A stretch of 64,000 bases of DNA, taken from the NCBI GenBank assembly GCA_944319745.1, contig CALUET010000014.1:1-64000 (forward strand), written 5' to 3'. Source of the DNA: an uncultured Phocaeicola sp. (GTDB lineage Bacteria; Bacteroidota; Bacteroidia; Bacteroidales; Bacteroidaceae). This document shows positions 16,110 through 25,675 of this stretch, piece after piece (within the stretch, counting starts at the first letter, position 1; every line of letters begins with the position of its first letter). Position numbers and translations under genes: made by a program. Below the pieces are notes generated by a model, which was given only the letters and a program-made list of their open reading frames with translations, did not search any database and was not told the DNA's origin.

Positions 16110-17642
16110 TTAAAGCGGCATATTACCATGTTTTTTCGGAGGATTGCTCATACTCTTGTTTTGTGTCATTTCCAAAGCCTGTATCAATTTAAAGCGAGTA
16201 TCCTTCGGTAAGATAATTTCATCGATATATCCTTGTTCGGCCGCGCGGTAAGGATTTGAAAATTTCTCCTTATAGTCTTCCACAGCCTTCGCCTTTTCTT
16301 CCGGAGAAGCCTTACGATATAATATGTTTATGGCACCATCGGCTCCCATCACTGCGATCTCTGCCGTAGGATATGCAAAATTTACATCTGCTCCAATGGG
16401 TTTGCTGTTCATCACGATGTAGGCGCCTCCATAAGCTTTTCGCGTAATTACGGTAATTTTTGGCACCGTAGCTTCTGCATAAGCGTAGACAATCTTGGCC
16501 CCGTGACGAATAATTCCGTTATGCTCCTGCACGCATCCCGGTAAGAATCCCGGCACATCCTCGAAAGTCACAATCGGAATATTGAAGCAATCGCAGAAAC
16601 GAATAAAACGAGAAGCCTTATCGGATGCGTCAATGTCGAGCACCCCTGCCAGATAAGCCGGCTGGTTTGCCACAATTCCTACCGATCTTCCTCCCAAACG
16701 GGCGAAGCCTATGACGATATTCTTCGCAAAGTGTGGCATGATTTCAAAGAAATAATGATCATCAACAACGGGTTCAATGATGTTCTTTATGTCGTAAGGC
16801 ATATTGGGATCATCGGGAATTACGCTCATAAGTTCTTCTTCCACACGGTGAATATCGTCGGAACATGACTTCATCGGCGCGTCTTCCATGTTGTTCAAAG
16901 GAAGGAAACTCAACAGTTCGCGGATACTCATCAACGTTTCTTCCTCCGTGTTGCAAAGGAAATGCGTCACTCCGCTCTTACTGCTATGCGTATAGGCTCC
17001 GCCAAGTTCCTCCTTGTCTACTTCCTCATGCGTAACGGCTTTTACAACATCCGGGCCTGTTATGAACATATGACTCTTTTCCTTTACCATAAAGATGAAG
17101 TCGGTCAATGCCGGAGAATAGCATGCTCCGCCGGCACACGGGCCGAGAATGGCTGAGATCTGCGGAATAACTCCCGAAGATATTGTATTCTGATAAAAAA
17201 TCGACGCATAACCCGAGATACTTCCTACGCCTTCTTGTATACGCGCACCGCCGGAATCGTTCAAAGCTATTATCGGAGCTCCATTCTTCAATGCCAATTG
17301 TTGAACCTTAACAATCTTTTGTGCTCCGGTAACGCTCAGCGTCCCTCCGAAAGATGTAAAGTCGTATGCATAGACATATACCAGCCTTCCGTCTACTTTT
17401 CCGTAACCGCATACAATTCCGTCGCCGGGAATATGTTTCTTTTCCATGCCGAAGTCGGTACAATGATGTATTACCAACTTATCTATTTCACAGAAAGTTC
17501 CTTTATCAAGCAGCATGTCTATGCGCTCGCGTGCGGTCATGTGTCCGTTGGCATGCTGTTTTTCGATACGTTCTATGCCGCCCCCCTGAGAAGCGGCTTT
17601 ATCTATTTCCTCAAATTTTTTATATTGTTCCGCTGCTGTCAT
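16110..17642 (-). CDS. Acyl-CoA carboxylase carboxyltransferase subunit (propionyl-CoA carboxylase beta / MmdA type)
   Basis: A 510-residue carboxyltransferase that moves CO2 between biotin and an acyl-CoA, most likely propionyl-CoA/methylmalonyl-CoA. The crotonase-fold halves are clear: N-terminal ALNDSGGARIQEGV and ILGPCAGGACYSPALTDF oxyanion-hole motifs, C-terminal VPGFLPG and RKAYGGAYIVM. It is the last gene of a three-gene operon with the biotin carrier (4-bp gap) and biotin carboxylase, the full set for a biotin-dependent acyl-CoA carboxylase; Bacteroidales use such a complex in succinate-propionate metabolism. No membrane decarboxylase beta subunit is adjacent, so a carboxylase rather than a sodium pump is favoured. 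Confidence 0.92.
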   Translation of the reverse strand: MTAAEQYKKFEEIDKAASQGGGIERIEKQHANGHMTARERIDMLLDKGTFCEIDKLVIHHCTDFGMEKKHIPGDGIVCGYGKVDGRLVYVYAYDFTSFGGTLSVTGAQKIVKVQQLALKNGAPIIALNDSGGARIQEGVGSISGYASIFYQNTISSGVIPQISAILGPCAGGACYSPALTDFIFMVKEKSHMFITGPDVVKAVTHEEVDKEELGGAYTHSSKSGVTHFLCNTEEETLMSIRELLSFLPLNNMEDAPMKSCSDDIHRVEEELMSVIPDDPNMPYDIKNIIEPVVDDHYFFEIMPHFAKNIVIGFARLGGRSVGIVANQPAYLAGVLDIDASDKASRFIRFCDCFNIPIVTFEDVPGFLPGCVQEHNGIIRHGAKIVYAYAEATVPKITVITRKAYGGAYIVMNSKPIGADVNFAYPTAEIAVMGADGAINILYRKASPEEKAKAVEDYKEKFSNPYRAAEQGYIDEIILPKDTRFKLIQALEMTQNKSMSNPPKKHGNMPL

Positions 17643-17646
17643 AATC

Positions 17647-18165
17647 TTAAATTTCTTCTTTTACTACATCAAGTGTCATAATAACCTGATTGCTATTCAC
17701 AGAATCGCCTTCATTTACCAGAATATCTTTTACGACACATTCGCTGTTCACCTTGTAATTGCTTTGCATTTTCATCGCTTCTATTACCACAACAATGTCG
17801 CCCGCTTGTAAACGATCTCCAACTTTCACTGGAATTTTAATAACCTTTCCCGGCATCGGAGAGACAATTTTATCTTCTTGTTTCTCTTCTCCCCCTTTGC
17901 GCATCCGCAAGTATTTTGCCTGAGAATCTATTATTTCAATATCATAAGACTGATAATGTGCATTAACCGTGTAATTCTTTCCGCCTTCTTTCCGGATCAA
18001 TTCAACATTATACGACTTTCCTTCATGAAGAATGGAACAGCTTCCGTTCTCGGCCATCACGATATCAACATCATAAGGCGCTCCGTCAATGATCAATTGT
18101 ACCTTGTTTCCGTCTTTACTTACCAAGGTAACATCGGCAACTCTATCTCCTATATGTATCTCCAT
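17647..18165 (-). CDS. Biotin carboxyl carrier protein
   Basis: A 172-residue carrier of the biotin prosthetic group. The C-terminal biotinyl domain (about 95-170) has SPMPGKVIKIPVKVGDRL and the biotinylation motif EAMKM with Lys132; the N-terminal 90 residues form a beta-rich linker domain. It is the middle gene between biotin carboxylase and the carboxyltransferase, with gaps of 19 and 4 bp. It serves the same complex. Confidence 0.93.
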   Translation of the reverse strand: MEIHIGDRVADVTLVSKDGNKVQLIIDGAPYDVDIVMAENGSCSILHEGKSYNVELIRKEGGKNYTVNAHYQSYDIEIIDSQAKYLRMRKGGEEKQEDKIVSPMPGKVIKIPVKVGDRLQAGDIVVVIEAMKMQSNYKVNSECVVKDILVNEGDSVNSNQVIMTLDVVKEEI

Positions 18166-18184
18166 AAGCTATTCTTTTTACTGA

Positions 18185-19696
18185 TTAGATGCGTAATACC
18201 CCTTTCTTCAAGCCGAACTCACGCCAACGACTAATCGGACGATTATCTGACAAGCTGGATTGATTTTCCTCCAAGTTCATCAAGTAATCAATATAAGCCG
18301 CTATCATTGCGATATTCTCAGTTTCTTCTTCTTTTCTTCCGGCCCATTTCTTCAGCATCTCCTGATGCTTTGGAATGAACAATGTATCGTAGTTACCTTC
18401 CACAAAGTCGGGCACATTCATTATATGACGCAAATATCCTATATTGGTTTTAAGCCCGGTAATCTTGTATTCATACAGCACGCGTCGCATACGTTCTATG
18501 GCAAATTTACGTGTTGTAGCCCAAACAATCAGCTTACCGATCATGGGATCATAGTAAATAGGTATCTCGTAACTTTCGTAAACATAACTATCTATACGTA
18601 CACCGATGCCGTTCGGCTCTATCAACTGACGAATAATTCCCGGTGAAGGCATGAAGTTATTTTCCGAATCTTCGGCACAAATACGGCATTCAATGGCATG
18701 TCCGCGTTGCTTCAATTCCTCCTGTTTGAAATGCAACGGCTCGTTATTGGCCACACGCAACTGTTCTTTGACCAAATCAACTCCGACAACTTCTTCCGTA
18801 ATGGGATGTTCCACCTGAAGGCGGGTATTCATTTCAAGAAAATAAAAGTTCCGATATTTGTCAACAAGGAATTCTATTGTTCCCGCGCCCTTATAATTTA
18901 CAGCTTTCGCCGCAGCGACTGCAGCATCTCCCATCTTCTTTCTCAACTCGGGAGTAACGAAAGGCGACGGAGTTTCCTCAACAATTTTCTGGTTTCTCCG
19001 CTGGATTGAACATTCGCGCTCGTACAAATGAACCACATTCCCGAAGTTATCTCCCAAAATCTGGAATTCTATATGATGAGGTTCTTCCACGAATTTCTCC
19101 AAATACACGGTATCATCGCCAAAAGAAGACATCGATTCGGAACGAGCAGTGTTATATGCTTCTTCCACTTCCCCTTCATTGTGTATAAGACGCATGCCTT
19201 TTCCTCCTCCTCCCATGGATGCTTTCAGCATAACGGGGTAACCGATCTGATTACAAATTGCTTTTGCTTCTTCAACACTCTGCAGAGGTTCTTCCGTTCC
19301 CGGCACGACAGGCACTCCGGCCGAAATCATTCTTTTTCGTGCAGAAATCTTATCTCCCATTGCATCCATCGTCTCCGGATCGGGACCGATAAATATTATT
19401 CCTTCCTGACAACAACGACGTGCAAACTCTGAGTTCTCCGACAAAAAGCCATATCCCGGATGTATTGCATCTGCCTTATGCCGTTTTGCGGCCATAATGA
19501 TCTTGTCAATATTTAAATAACTATCGCGCGAAGCGGCCGGACCAATTAGGCAAGCTTCATCGGCATACAGCACGTGACGAGCAGTTCTATCCGCTTCTGA
19601 GAACACAGCAACGGTACGAATACCCATCTCTCGGCAGGAACGCATCACACGAACGGCTATTTCTCCACGATTGGCAATTAATACTTTGTGTATCAT
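18185..19696 (-). CDS. Biotin carboxylase subunit
   Basis: A 503-residue ATP-grasp biotin carboxylase that carboxylates carrier-bound biotin using bicarbonate and ATP. Motifs: VLIANRGEIAVRVMRSCREMG, HPGYGFLSENSEFA, MLKASMGGGGKGMR, VYLEKFVEEPHHIEFQ, FLEMNTRLQVEHPITEEV. Length is slightly above stand-alone AccC. First gene of the operon; a minus-strand -7 box TACTTTTG lies at 19816-19823, leaving a leader of about 120 nt. With the two genes after it, this points to propionyl-CoA carboxylase rather than the acetyl-CoA carboxylase of fatty-acid synthesis. Confidence 0.93.
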   Translation of the reverse strand: MIHKVLIANRGEIAVRVMRSCREMGIRTVAVFSEADRTARHVLYADEACLIGPAASRDSYLNIDKIIMAAKRHKADAIHPGYGFLSENSEFARRCCQEGIIFIGPDPETMDAMGDKISARKRMISAGVPVVPGTEEPLQSVEEAKAICNQIGYPVMLKASMGGGGKGMRLIHNEGEVEEAYNTARSESMSSFGDDTVYLEKFVEEPHHIEFQILGDNFGNVVHLYERECSIQRRNQKIVEETPSPFVTPELRKKMGDAAVAAAKAVNYKGAGTIEFLVDKYRNFYFLEMNTRLQVEHPITEEVVGVDLVKEQLRVANNEPLHFKQEELKQRGHAIECRICAEDSENNFMPSPGIIRQLIEPNGIGVRIDSYVYESYEIPIYYDPMIGKLIVWATTRKFAIERMRRVLYEYKITGLKTNIGYLRHIMNVPDFVEGNYDTLFIPKHQEMLKKWAGRKEEETENIAMIAAYIDYLMNLEENQSSLSDNRPISRWREFGLKKGVLRI

Positions 19697-19922
19697 GCTT
19701 TGAATCCTTTATTAAATTCTTTGTTTTCCATACCGGACTTCTTCCTCTTAAAAGTCCGGCAAAATAAGGTTATATGCTTTATCTTTTTTCTTTGCACATA
19801 ACACAAAAATCCGTGCAAAAGTAGAAAAAAAACAAATACACTTCTTATTCTCTCTCCACTTTTTAGTGTTTTGTTCTCTGTTTTCTGCACAAAAGGCCGA
19901 AACGAGCGTAAAAAACATCTCG

Positions 19923-19962
19923 TTCTTTCAGAAAAGACATCGCAAGGTTTTCTCTGAAAGAA
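19923..19962 (-). terminator. Possible terminator of mfd
   Basis: TTCTTTCAGA (19923-19932) and TCTGAAAGAA (19953-19962) pair over 10 bp, with one bulged base in the extension. It lies about 20 nt after the mfd stop, on the minus strand, but the T run follows only after a short gap. Confidence 0.4.
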
Positions 19963-19979
19963 TGCGGCATTCCGAAATG

Positions 19980-22900
19980 TCAGTCTAAACTAACAATCTC
20001 CTGCAACACACGAACCGCCGCCTCCACACTGGATATTTCTTTCACAACCATGCTACGTTTTCCGTTTTGTTCCCGCAGGTTACAGTTACGCGGATACTTT
20101 GTCATATAACTAATAACCTTTCCAAATGACTGACTCTGGTAATAAGGGCTGTCTAAGTTGCTGACAAAATACAGCACCATTCGCCCGCCTTTCAGAAAAA
20201 CTTTCTCCGCTCCCAATCGTTTTGCCAGCCTGCGCAAAGGGACAATACGTATCAATTCCTCACCCTCGGGAGGTATTTTACCGAAACGATCGACAAGTCT
20301 TGCCTTAAATGCCTCGACATCCCTGTCAAGTTCCAGCTTGTCCAACTCACGATAAAGCAACATTCTTTCGCTACTGCTGGGAATATATTCGTTAGGGAAA
20401 AGCAACTCCAGGTCGCTTTCCACCGTGCATTCCGCCACAAAATCCTCACCGCTTATTTTTTCTTCTCCGGCTTTCGTCTCCTCGGCGTAGAGCTCTCCGA
20501 ACTCTTCATTCTTCAGTTCGGAAACAGCCTCGGCAAGAATCTTCTGATAGGCGTCGTATCCCAAGTCGGCAATAAAGCCGCTTTGCTCCGCTCCAAGCAT
20601 ATTTCCCGCCCCACGGATGTCGAGGTCCTGCATGGCAATATGGATTCCGCTCCCCAAATCACTGAAGTTTTCTATCGCTTGAAGACGACGTTTGGCTTCG
20701 GGCGTCAGGGTAGACAACGGAGGAGCCAGCAGATAACAGAATGCTTTCTTGTTGCTTCTTCCCACACGCCCGCGCATCTGGTGCAAATCGCTCAAGCCGA
20801 AATTTTGTGCTTGATTGACAATAATTGTATTGGCATTGGGAATATCTATGCCGTTTTCAACAATTGTTGTGGCCAAAAGTACGTCGTAATCGTAATTGAT
20901 GAAGTCGAAAATAATTTTTTCCAATTCATCTGGTTGCATCTGACCATGCCCGATACATACCCTACAATCGGGGATGTTACGCACAATCATTGCCTTCAAG
21001 TCTTCCAGATTCTGTATTCGGTTATTCACAAAAAAGACTTGCCCGTTACGACTCATCTCGAAATTTATGGCTTCCGTTATGATGTCTTCACTAAAAGTAT
21101 GCACTTCTGTCTGGATAGGATAACGATTTGGCGGAGGAGTTTGTATGATCGACAAATCACGTGCCCCCATTAAAGAAAACTGAAGCGTGCGGGGTATCGG
21201 TGTTGCCGTCAGCGTCAACGTATCTACATTTACCTTCATCTGGCGAAGTTTCTCCTTAACACTTACTCCGAACTTCTGCTCCTCATCGATAATCAACAGG
21301 CCCAAATCCTTAAATTTCACGTTTTTTCCTATGATTTTGTGCGTACCTATCAATATATTGACCTCGCCGGAAGCCAACTCTTTCAGTATTCTGCTGGTAT
21401 CTTTGGCGGTACGTGCACGACTTAAGTATTCCACCTTGCAGGGGAACTTGGCCAGTCTTTTCTTGAATGTCTGGTAATGCTGAAAGGCAAGCACCGTAGT
21501 CGGCACAAGAACAGCCACCTGCTTATCGTCGGCAACAGCCTTAAATGCTGCACGAATGGCCACTTCAGTTTTTCCAAAACCTACGTCTCCGCAGACCAAA
21601 CGATCCATAGGCCGGTCGCTCTCCATGTCGGCCTTTATATCTTGCGTTGCCTTCAATTGGTCGGGAGTATCCTCGTAAATAAAACTTGCCTCCAGTTCAT
21701 GTTGCAAAAAACTATCCGGGCTGTAACGGAAACCTTTCTCTTGTTTCCGCAAAGAATACAGCTTGATCAGGTCGCGGGCTATGTCTTTTATTTTCGTTTT
21801 TGTGCGTTCTTTTATCTTTTCCCACGCCCCTGTTCCCAAACGGCTCAGGCGGGGAGGCTCTCCTTCTTTCCCTTTATACTTGGAAATCTTATGCAAAGAA
21901 TGAATGGAAACAAACACGACATCATCGTTTTGATAGATAAGTTTTATGACCTCTTGCGTGGTGTTTCCGTTCGGGATTCGCATTAACCCGGCAAACTTTC
22001 CTACGCCATAGTCCATGTGAACGACGTAATCTCCCGGCTCAAACTGGTTCAATTCCTTCAACGACAAGGCTACTTTTCCGCCACGTGCCCTGTCGCTTCT
22101 AAGATTATATTTATGGAAACGGTCAAAAATCTGGTGATCCGTAAACACACATATCTGCAAGGTATGATCGATGAATCCTTCATGTAACGTCCGTTCTACG
22201 GCGTTAAATGAAATATTCTCGCCGCGATCCTCAAAAATATCCCTTAACCGTTCTATCTGTTTGGCGCTATCCGAACAAATGTATATGGTATAGTTACGCT
22301 GCAAATAATCCGACAAGGTAGAAGAAACCAAATCGAAATTTTTATGAAAAATGGGTTGAACCGCCATATCAAAAACCAGTTTTGCCTGAGGTTCTCCCAC
22401 TGCTTTATGTCCGAAATCGATACGTTTAAAATTTAACGCCTTCTCCATAAATTCCGAACCCTCCGTCAATTTTGCCTTCAGCTGCTCGGGCGTTATCGGT
22501 TCTCCCTCGTTCGCCGCCAACGCCTGCGGCGACAAAGCCTCATCATGCACCGCTTGTATCCGCTCGCGCACCCACAGCAAATCTTTTACAAAAAGCGTCG
22601 TTTCTCTCGGAAGAAAGTCAAAAAAACAGATTCCTTCCCCGGAAGTATTGCTCAATTCGGGAATTATCAAGACCTCTTCCCGCTTGTCTTTCGACAATTG
22701 CGTCTCGACTTCGAAGACACGAATACTGTCTATTTCATCGCCAAAAAAGTCAATGCGGAAAGGAAACTCCGAAGCAAACGAATACACATCCAGTATACTT
22801 CCACGCAAAGCAAACTGACCGGGTTCATATACATATTCCACCTGTTCGAAACCATACTCCGTCAGTCGTTCCGTAATTTCGGCCGTGTCTATATGCTGCC

Positions 22901-23342
22901 CCACCTTGAGTTCCATGGTATATCGGCTTAATTGCCGGGAAGAAACCACCCTTTCCGCCAAAGCATCGGGATATGTTACAACAGACAACGGGACGTTTTT
23001 CTCCAAACATCCCAATACTTCTGTCCGAAGAATCTCATTGGCCGCATCTTTCTGCCCGTACTTTATGGCACGACGATAGGACGAAGGGAAAAAAAGAATG
23101 TCTTTCTCGCCGTTCACCTGCACCATGTCATGATAAAAATAGCCGGCTTCTTCCTGATCATTCAGGATAAAAAGATAAATACCCGGCACACGTTTTACAA
23201 AGCCGGAAGCGAACAATGATGCGGAAGATGCCTGCATTCCGTCCAGAAAAACCGTTCGTATATCCTGTCTCTTTACCAAAGATGCCAATCCCGATGCGTT
23301 GGGATGAGTCATATAAACCTGTTGTAATTCGCCTATATTCAT
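19980..23342 (-). CDS. mfd: Transcription-repair coupling factor Mfd
   Basis: A 1120-residue DNA translocase that removes stalled RNA polymerase at lesions and recruits UvrA. N-terminal UvrB-like module (TYPDALAERV, EPGQFALRGSILDVY), RNA polymerase-interaction domain (GDYVVHMDYGVGKFAG), then superfamily 2 helicase motifs GDVGFGKTEVAIRAAF, DEEQKFGV, LTATPIPRTLQFS, TTIVENGIDIPNANT and QMRGRVGRS, and the C-terminal domain. Full length. A minus-strand -7 box TAATTTTG lies at 23364-23371, 22 nt before the ATG; the spacer is shared with the divergent TPR gene. Confidence 0.97.
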   Translation of the reverse strand: MNIGELQQVYMTHPNASGLASLVKRQDIRTVFLDGMQASSASLFASGFVKRVPGIYLFILNDQEEAGYFYHDMVQVNGEKDILFFPSSYRRAIKYGQKDAANEILRTEVLGCLEKNVPLSVVTYPDALAERVVSSRQLSRYTMELKVGQHIDTAEITERLTEYGFEQVEYVYEPGQFALRGSILDVYSFASEFPFRIDFFGDEIDSIRVFEVETQLSKDKREEVLIIPELSNTSGEGICFFDFLPRETTLFVKDLLWVRERIQAVHDEALSPQALAANEGEPITPEQLKAKLTEGSEFMEKALNFKRIDFGHKAVGEPQAKLVFDMAVQPIFHKNFDLVSSTLSDYLQRNYTIYICSDSAKQIERLRDIFEDRGENISFNAVERTLHEGFIDHTLQICVFTDHQIFDRFHKYNLRSDRARGGKVALSLKELNQFEPGDYVVHMDYGVGKFAGLMRIPNGNTTQEVIKLIYQNDDVVFVSIHSLHKISKYKGKEGEPPRLSRLGTGAWEKIKERTKTKIKDIARDLIKLYSLRKQEKGFRYSPDSFLQHELEASFIYEDTPDQLKATQDIKADMESDRPMDRLVCGDVGFGKTEVAIRAAFKAVADDKQVAVLVPTTVLAFQHYQTFKKRLAKFPCKVEYLSRARTAKDTSRILKELASGEVNILIGTHKIIGKNVKFKDLGLLIIDEEQKFGVSVKEKLRQMKVNVDTLTLTATPIPRTLQFSLMGARDLSIIQTPPPNRYPIQTEVHTFSEDIITEAINFEMSRNGQVFFVNNRIQNLEDLKAMIVRNIPDCRVCIGHGQMQPDELEKIIFDFINYDYDVLLATTIVENGIDIPNANTIIVNQAQNFGLSDLHQMRGRVGRSNKKAFCYLLAPPLSTLTPEAKRRLQAIENFSDLGSGIHIAMQDLDIRGAGNMLGAEQSGFIADLGYDAYQKILAEAVSELKNEEFGELYAEETKAGEEKISGEDFVAECTVESDLELLFPNEYIPSSSERMLLYRELDKLELDRDVEAFKARLVDRFGKIPPEGEELIRIVPLRRLAKRLGAEKVFLKGGRMVLYFVSNLDSPYYQSQSFGKVISYMTKYPRNCNLREQNGKRSMVVKEISSVEAAVRVLQEIVSLD

Positions 23343-23383
23343 TTGTTCCTACGATAGATGATGCAAAATTATAAAATAATTGC

Positions 23384-23391
23384 TACATTTG
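23384..23391 (+). promoter_or_regulatory. -7 box of the TPR gene
   Basis: TACATTTG fits TAnnTTTG, 28 nt before the ATG of the TPR gene, and lies back to back with the mfd -7 box (23364-23371, minus). Confidence 0.4.
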
Positions 23392-23419
23392 CATTTAGCT
23401 AATCAGACTATCTATCCAC

Positions 23420-25597
23420 ATGTACACCGATATCATTCGATTCTTAGAAGAAAGAAGATTAAAGGAAGCATTGGCACAACTCTACGCATTGACCGTAGAG
23501 ACCGAATGCTGGAATCTTCAGTCGGAAACAGAAACATTACAAACCACATATAACTACATGCTGCAATATGCCTCGCAAGGCACGGACGATCCGGAAAGAA
23601 ATCACCTTTACAACCGGATAAGGCGCAGGGCATACGAGCTTGCCGATGAAGCCGATTTCCTGAACCGGTCGCAAAAAGGGAACGGATATTTCTCCGAGAA
23701 ATTCCGTAAGGCACGGCAATATCCGCCGCATACATTTTATGAAATAGAATTATCTCTGGAGTCTTATACGGAAGATTTGGGGCTCATGCAACTGCAATAT
23801 ACCGATGCGGAAGTTTTGGAACGGAAACAAAAAGAATTATTTCTTCGGCATGAAAAGACAACCGACGAGTTATTCGACAAAATATGGCTCGGGCTACACT
23901 GGACAGAAGAAGAACAAAATGAGGCAAATGCCCTGCTAAACTCCCTGCTGGTTCCCGTAAATGACCTGGCAATTATGGTAAGTGCCGTTACGCTCAGCCT
24001 GTTCCGTCTCTTCGATGCCGCCAAATTTAAGTTTCTTACAAACGCATATCGCGCACGAAAGGAGAACATCATTTCACAAAGAGCCCTCATCGGAATCTTA
24101 CTCGTAACGTATTATCAGGAAAGCCGAATCGCACTCTACCCCGAACTTCTTGCCGAGCTTTCGCTCATGGGCGAAAGTGCGTTGTGCAGGGAACAGGCAA
24201 ACACGATTCAAATCTTGCTGTTGCTCTCCCGTGAGACTGAGAAAATAGATAAGAAAATGCGCGAGGAAATCATCCCGCAGATGATAAAGAAAACACAAAG
24301 ATTAAAGCCCGATTTAAAGATAACCGACATAGAAGATCCGGAAGACAAGAACCCGGAATGGGATAAAGACATCGACGAAATAAACCGGAAAATACAGGAA
24401 TTGGGCGAATTGCAGATGGAAGGAGCCGACACTTATATGGGGACATTTGCCCAACTGAAGAATTATCCTTTTTTCAGGCAGGCGTCTCATTGGTTCTATC
24501 CGTTCGACAAACAAGTGCCTGAAATTGCAGAAATCTTCACACCCGACAAAGAGAATACCAAATCTTTCATCAATATTTTACTTGATTCGCCGGTGTTCTG
24601 CAACTCGGACAAATACTCGTTTTGTCTTGCATTATCCTCCATTCCAAGTTCCCAACGCAGTATGCTCACCTCGGAGATAGGCGAACAAAACGAAGCCCTT
24701 CGCGAGAATATGGACAAACTTGCCACAGAAAAGGAGAACAATGACAAGGCCAACGTGATAAGTCGTCAGTACATTCACGACTTATATCGCTTTTATAAAT
24801 TGTGGCCTTTCCGCAACGAGCAGCATGATCTTTTCAAAGACCGGCTTGATTTATGGAATTGCAATGCCTTAAAACCCCTGTTCCATCAGACGGAACAACT
24901 CAAACAAATAGCAGATCATCTCTTTGCCAAAGACTATTTTTCCGAGGCTTCCGAACTTTACGCCGCGTTGAGCGAGACATTGCAAACCGATGCAGGCATC
25001 AGACAAAAGTTAGGTTTCTCCCTGCAAAAGCTGAAAAAATATCCGGAAGCCGTGAGGGTGTACGAACAAGCCGACATTCTTACTCCCGACCACGCGTGGA
25101 CTTTAAAACATTTGGGGCAATGTTTCAAGCACATGCATGAGTATGAACGGGCACTGGAATGCTTTTATCGGGCAGAAAATATCCAGCCGGACAACTTAAA
25201 CCTGCTGTTGCAAATAGGACAATGCCTCGCCACTTTACGCAATTACGGCAAGGCTTTGACATATTTCTTCAAAGTGGAATATTTGGAGAAAGCGCCTGCC
25301 AATGCACAACGCGCCATCGGATGGTGTTACTTCATGACAGGAAAATATGAAGATGCCCTCAAGTTTTATGAAAAGTTACTGCATACAGCCGAAGCACAAA
25401 CGAGTGATTGGTTGAATACAGGCCATATATATATGGCAAGCAACAACATACCCAAAGCAACGGAATGCTATCGGGAGGTACAAAAACACTGTCAGACGCA
25501 CGATGATTTCTTGAAACTTTACCTGGCAGACAAGGAGGCTTTAATAGAACGAGGCGTACAAGAAGATATGATTTACCTTGTTCCCGACCTACTGTAA
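23420..25597 (+). CDS. Tetratricopeptide-repeat protein
   Basis: A 725-residue all-helical protein without a signal peptide, so cytoplasmic. The C-terminal third (about 510-700) has consecutive TPR units: YFSEASELYAALSET, KYPEAVRVYEQADIL, EYERALECFYRAENIQPD, NYGKALTYFFKVEYL, KYEDALKFYEKLL, NIPKATECYREV. The N-terminal 500 residues are helical and charged with no domain I can name. It probably acts as a protein-binding scaffold. It is divergent from mfd with a 77-bp spacer. Confidence 0.8.
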   Translation: MYTDIIRFLEERRLKEALAQLYALTVETECWNLQSETETLQTTYNYMLQYASQGTDDPERNHLYNRIRRRAYELADEADFLNRSQKGNGYFSEKFRKARQYPPHTFYEIELSLESYTEDLGLMQLQYTDAEVLERKQKELFLRHEKTTDELFDKIWLGLHWTEEEQNEANALLNSLLVPVNDLAIMVSAVTLSLFRLFDAAKFKFLTNAYRARKENIISQRALIGILLVTYYQESRIALYPELLAELSLMGESALCREQANTIQILLLLSRETEKIDKKMREEIIPQMIKKTQRLKPDLKITDIEDPEDKNPEWDKDIDEINRKIQELGELQMEGADTYMGTFAQLKNYPFFRQASHWFYPFDKQVPEIAEIFTPDKENTKSFINILLDSPVFCNSDKYSFCLALSSIPSSQRSMLTSEIGEQNEALRENMDKLATEKENNDKANVISRQYIHDLYRFYKLWPFRNEQHDLFKDRLDLWNCNALKPLFHQTEQLKQIADHLFAKDYFSEASELYAALSETLQTDAGIRQKLGFSLQKLKKYPEAVRVYEQADILTPDHAWTLKHLGQCFKHMHEYERALECFYRAENIQPDNLNLLLQIGQCLATLRNYGKALTYFFKVEYLEKAPANAQRAIGWCYFMTGKYEDALKFYEKLLHTAEAQTSDWLNTGHIYMASNNIPKATECYREVQKHCQTHDDFLKLYLADKEALIERGVQEDMIYLVPDLL

Positions 25598-25675
25598 AAC
25601 AATCTTACACCAAAAGGCCGAAAGAAACGCTTTTCATTGTACTGCAAAACCATTATAACATAAAACATTTTTATC

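Noticed and set aside
16110-19696. Acetyl-CoA carboxylase of fatty-acid synthesis (accC-accB-accA/D)
   Set aside because: The carboxyltransferase is one fused 510-residue propionyl-CoA/MmdA-type chain, not separate AccA and AccD, so a propionyl-type complex fits better.
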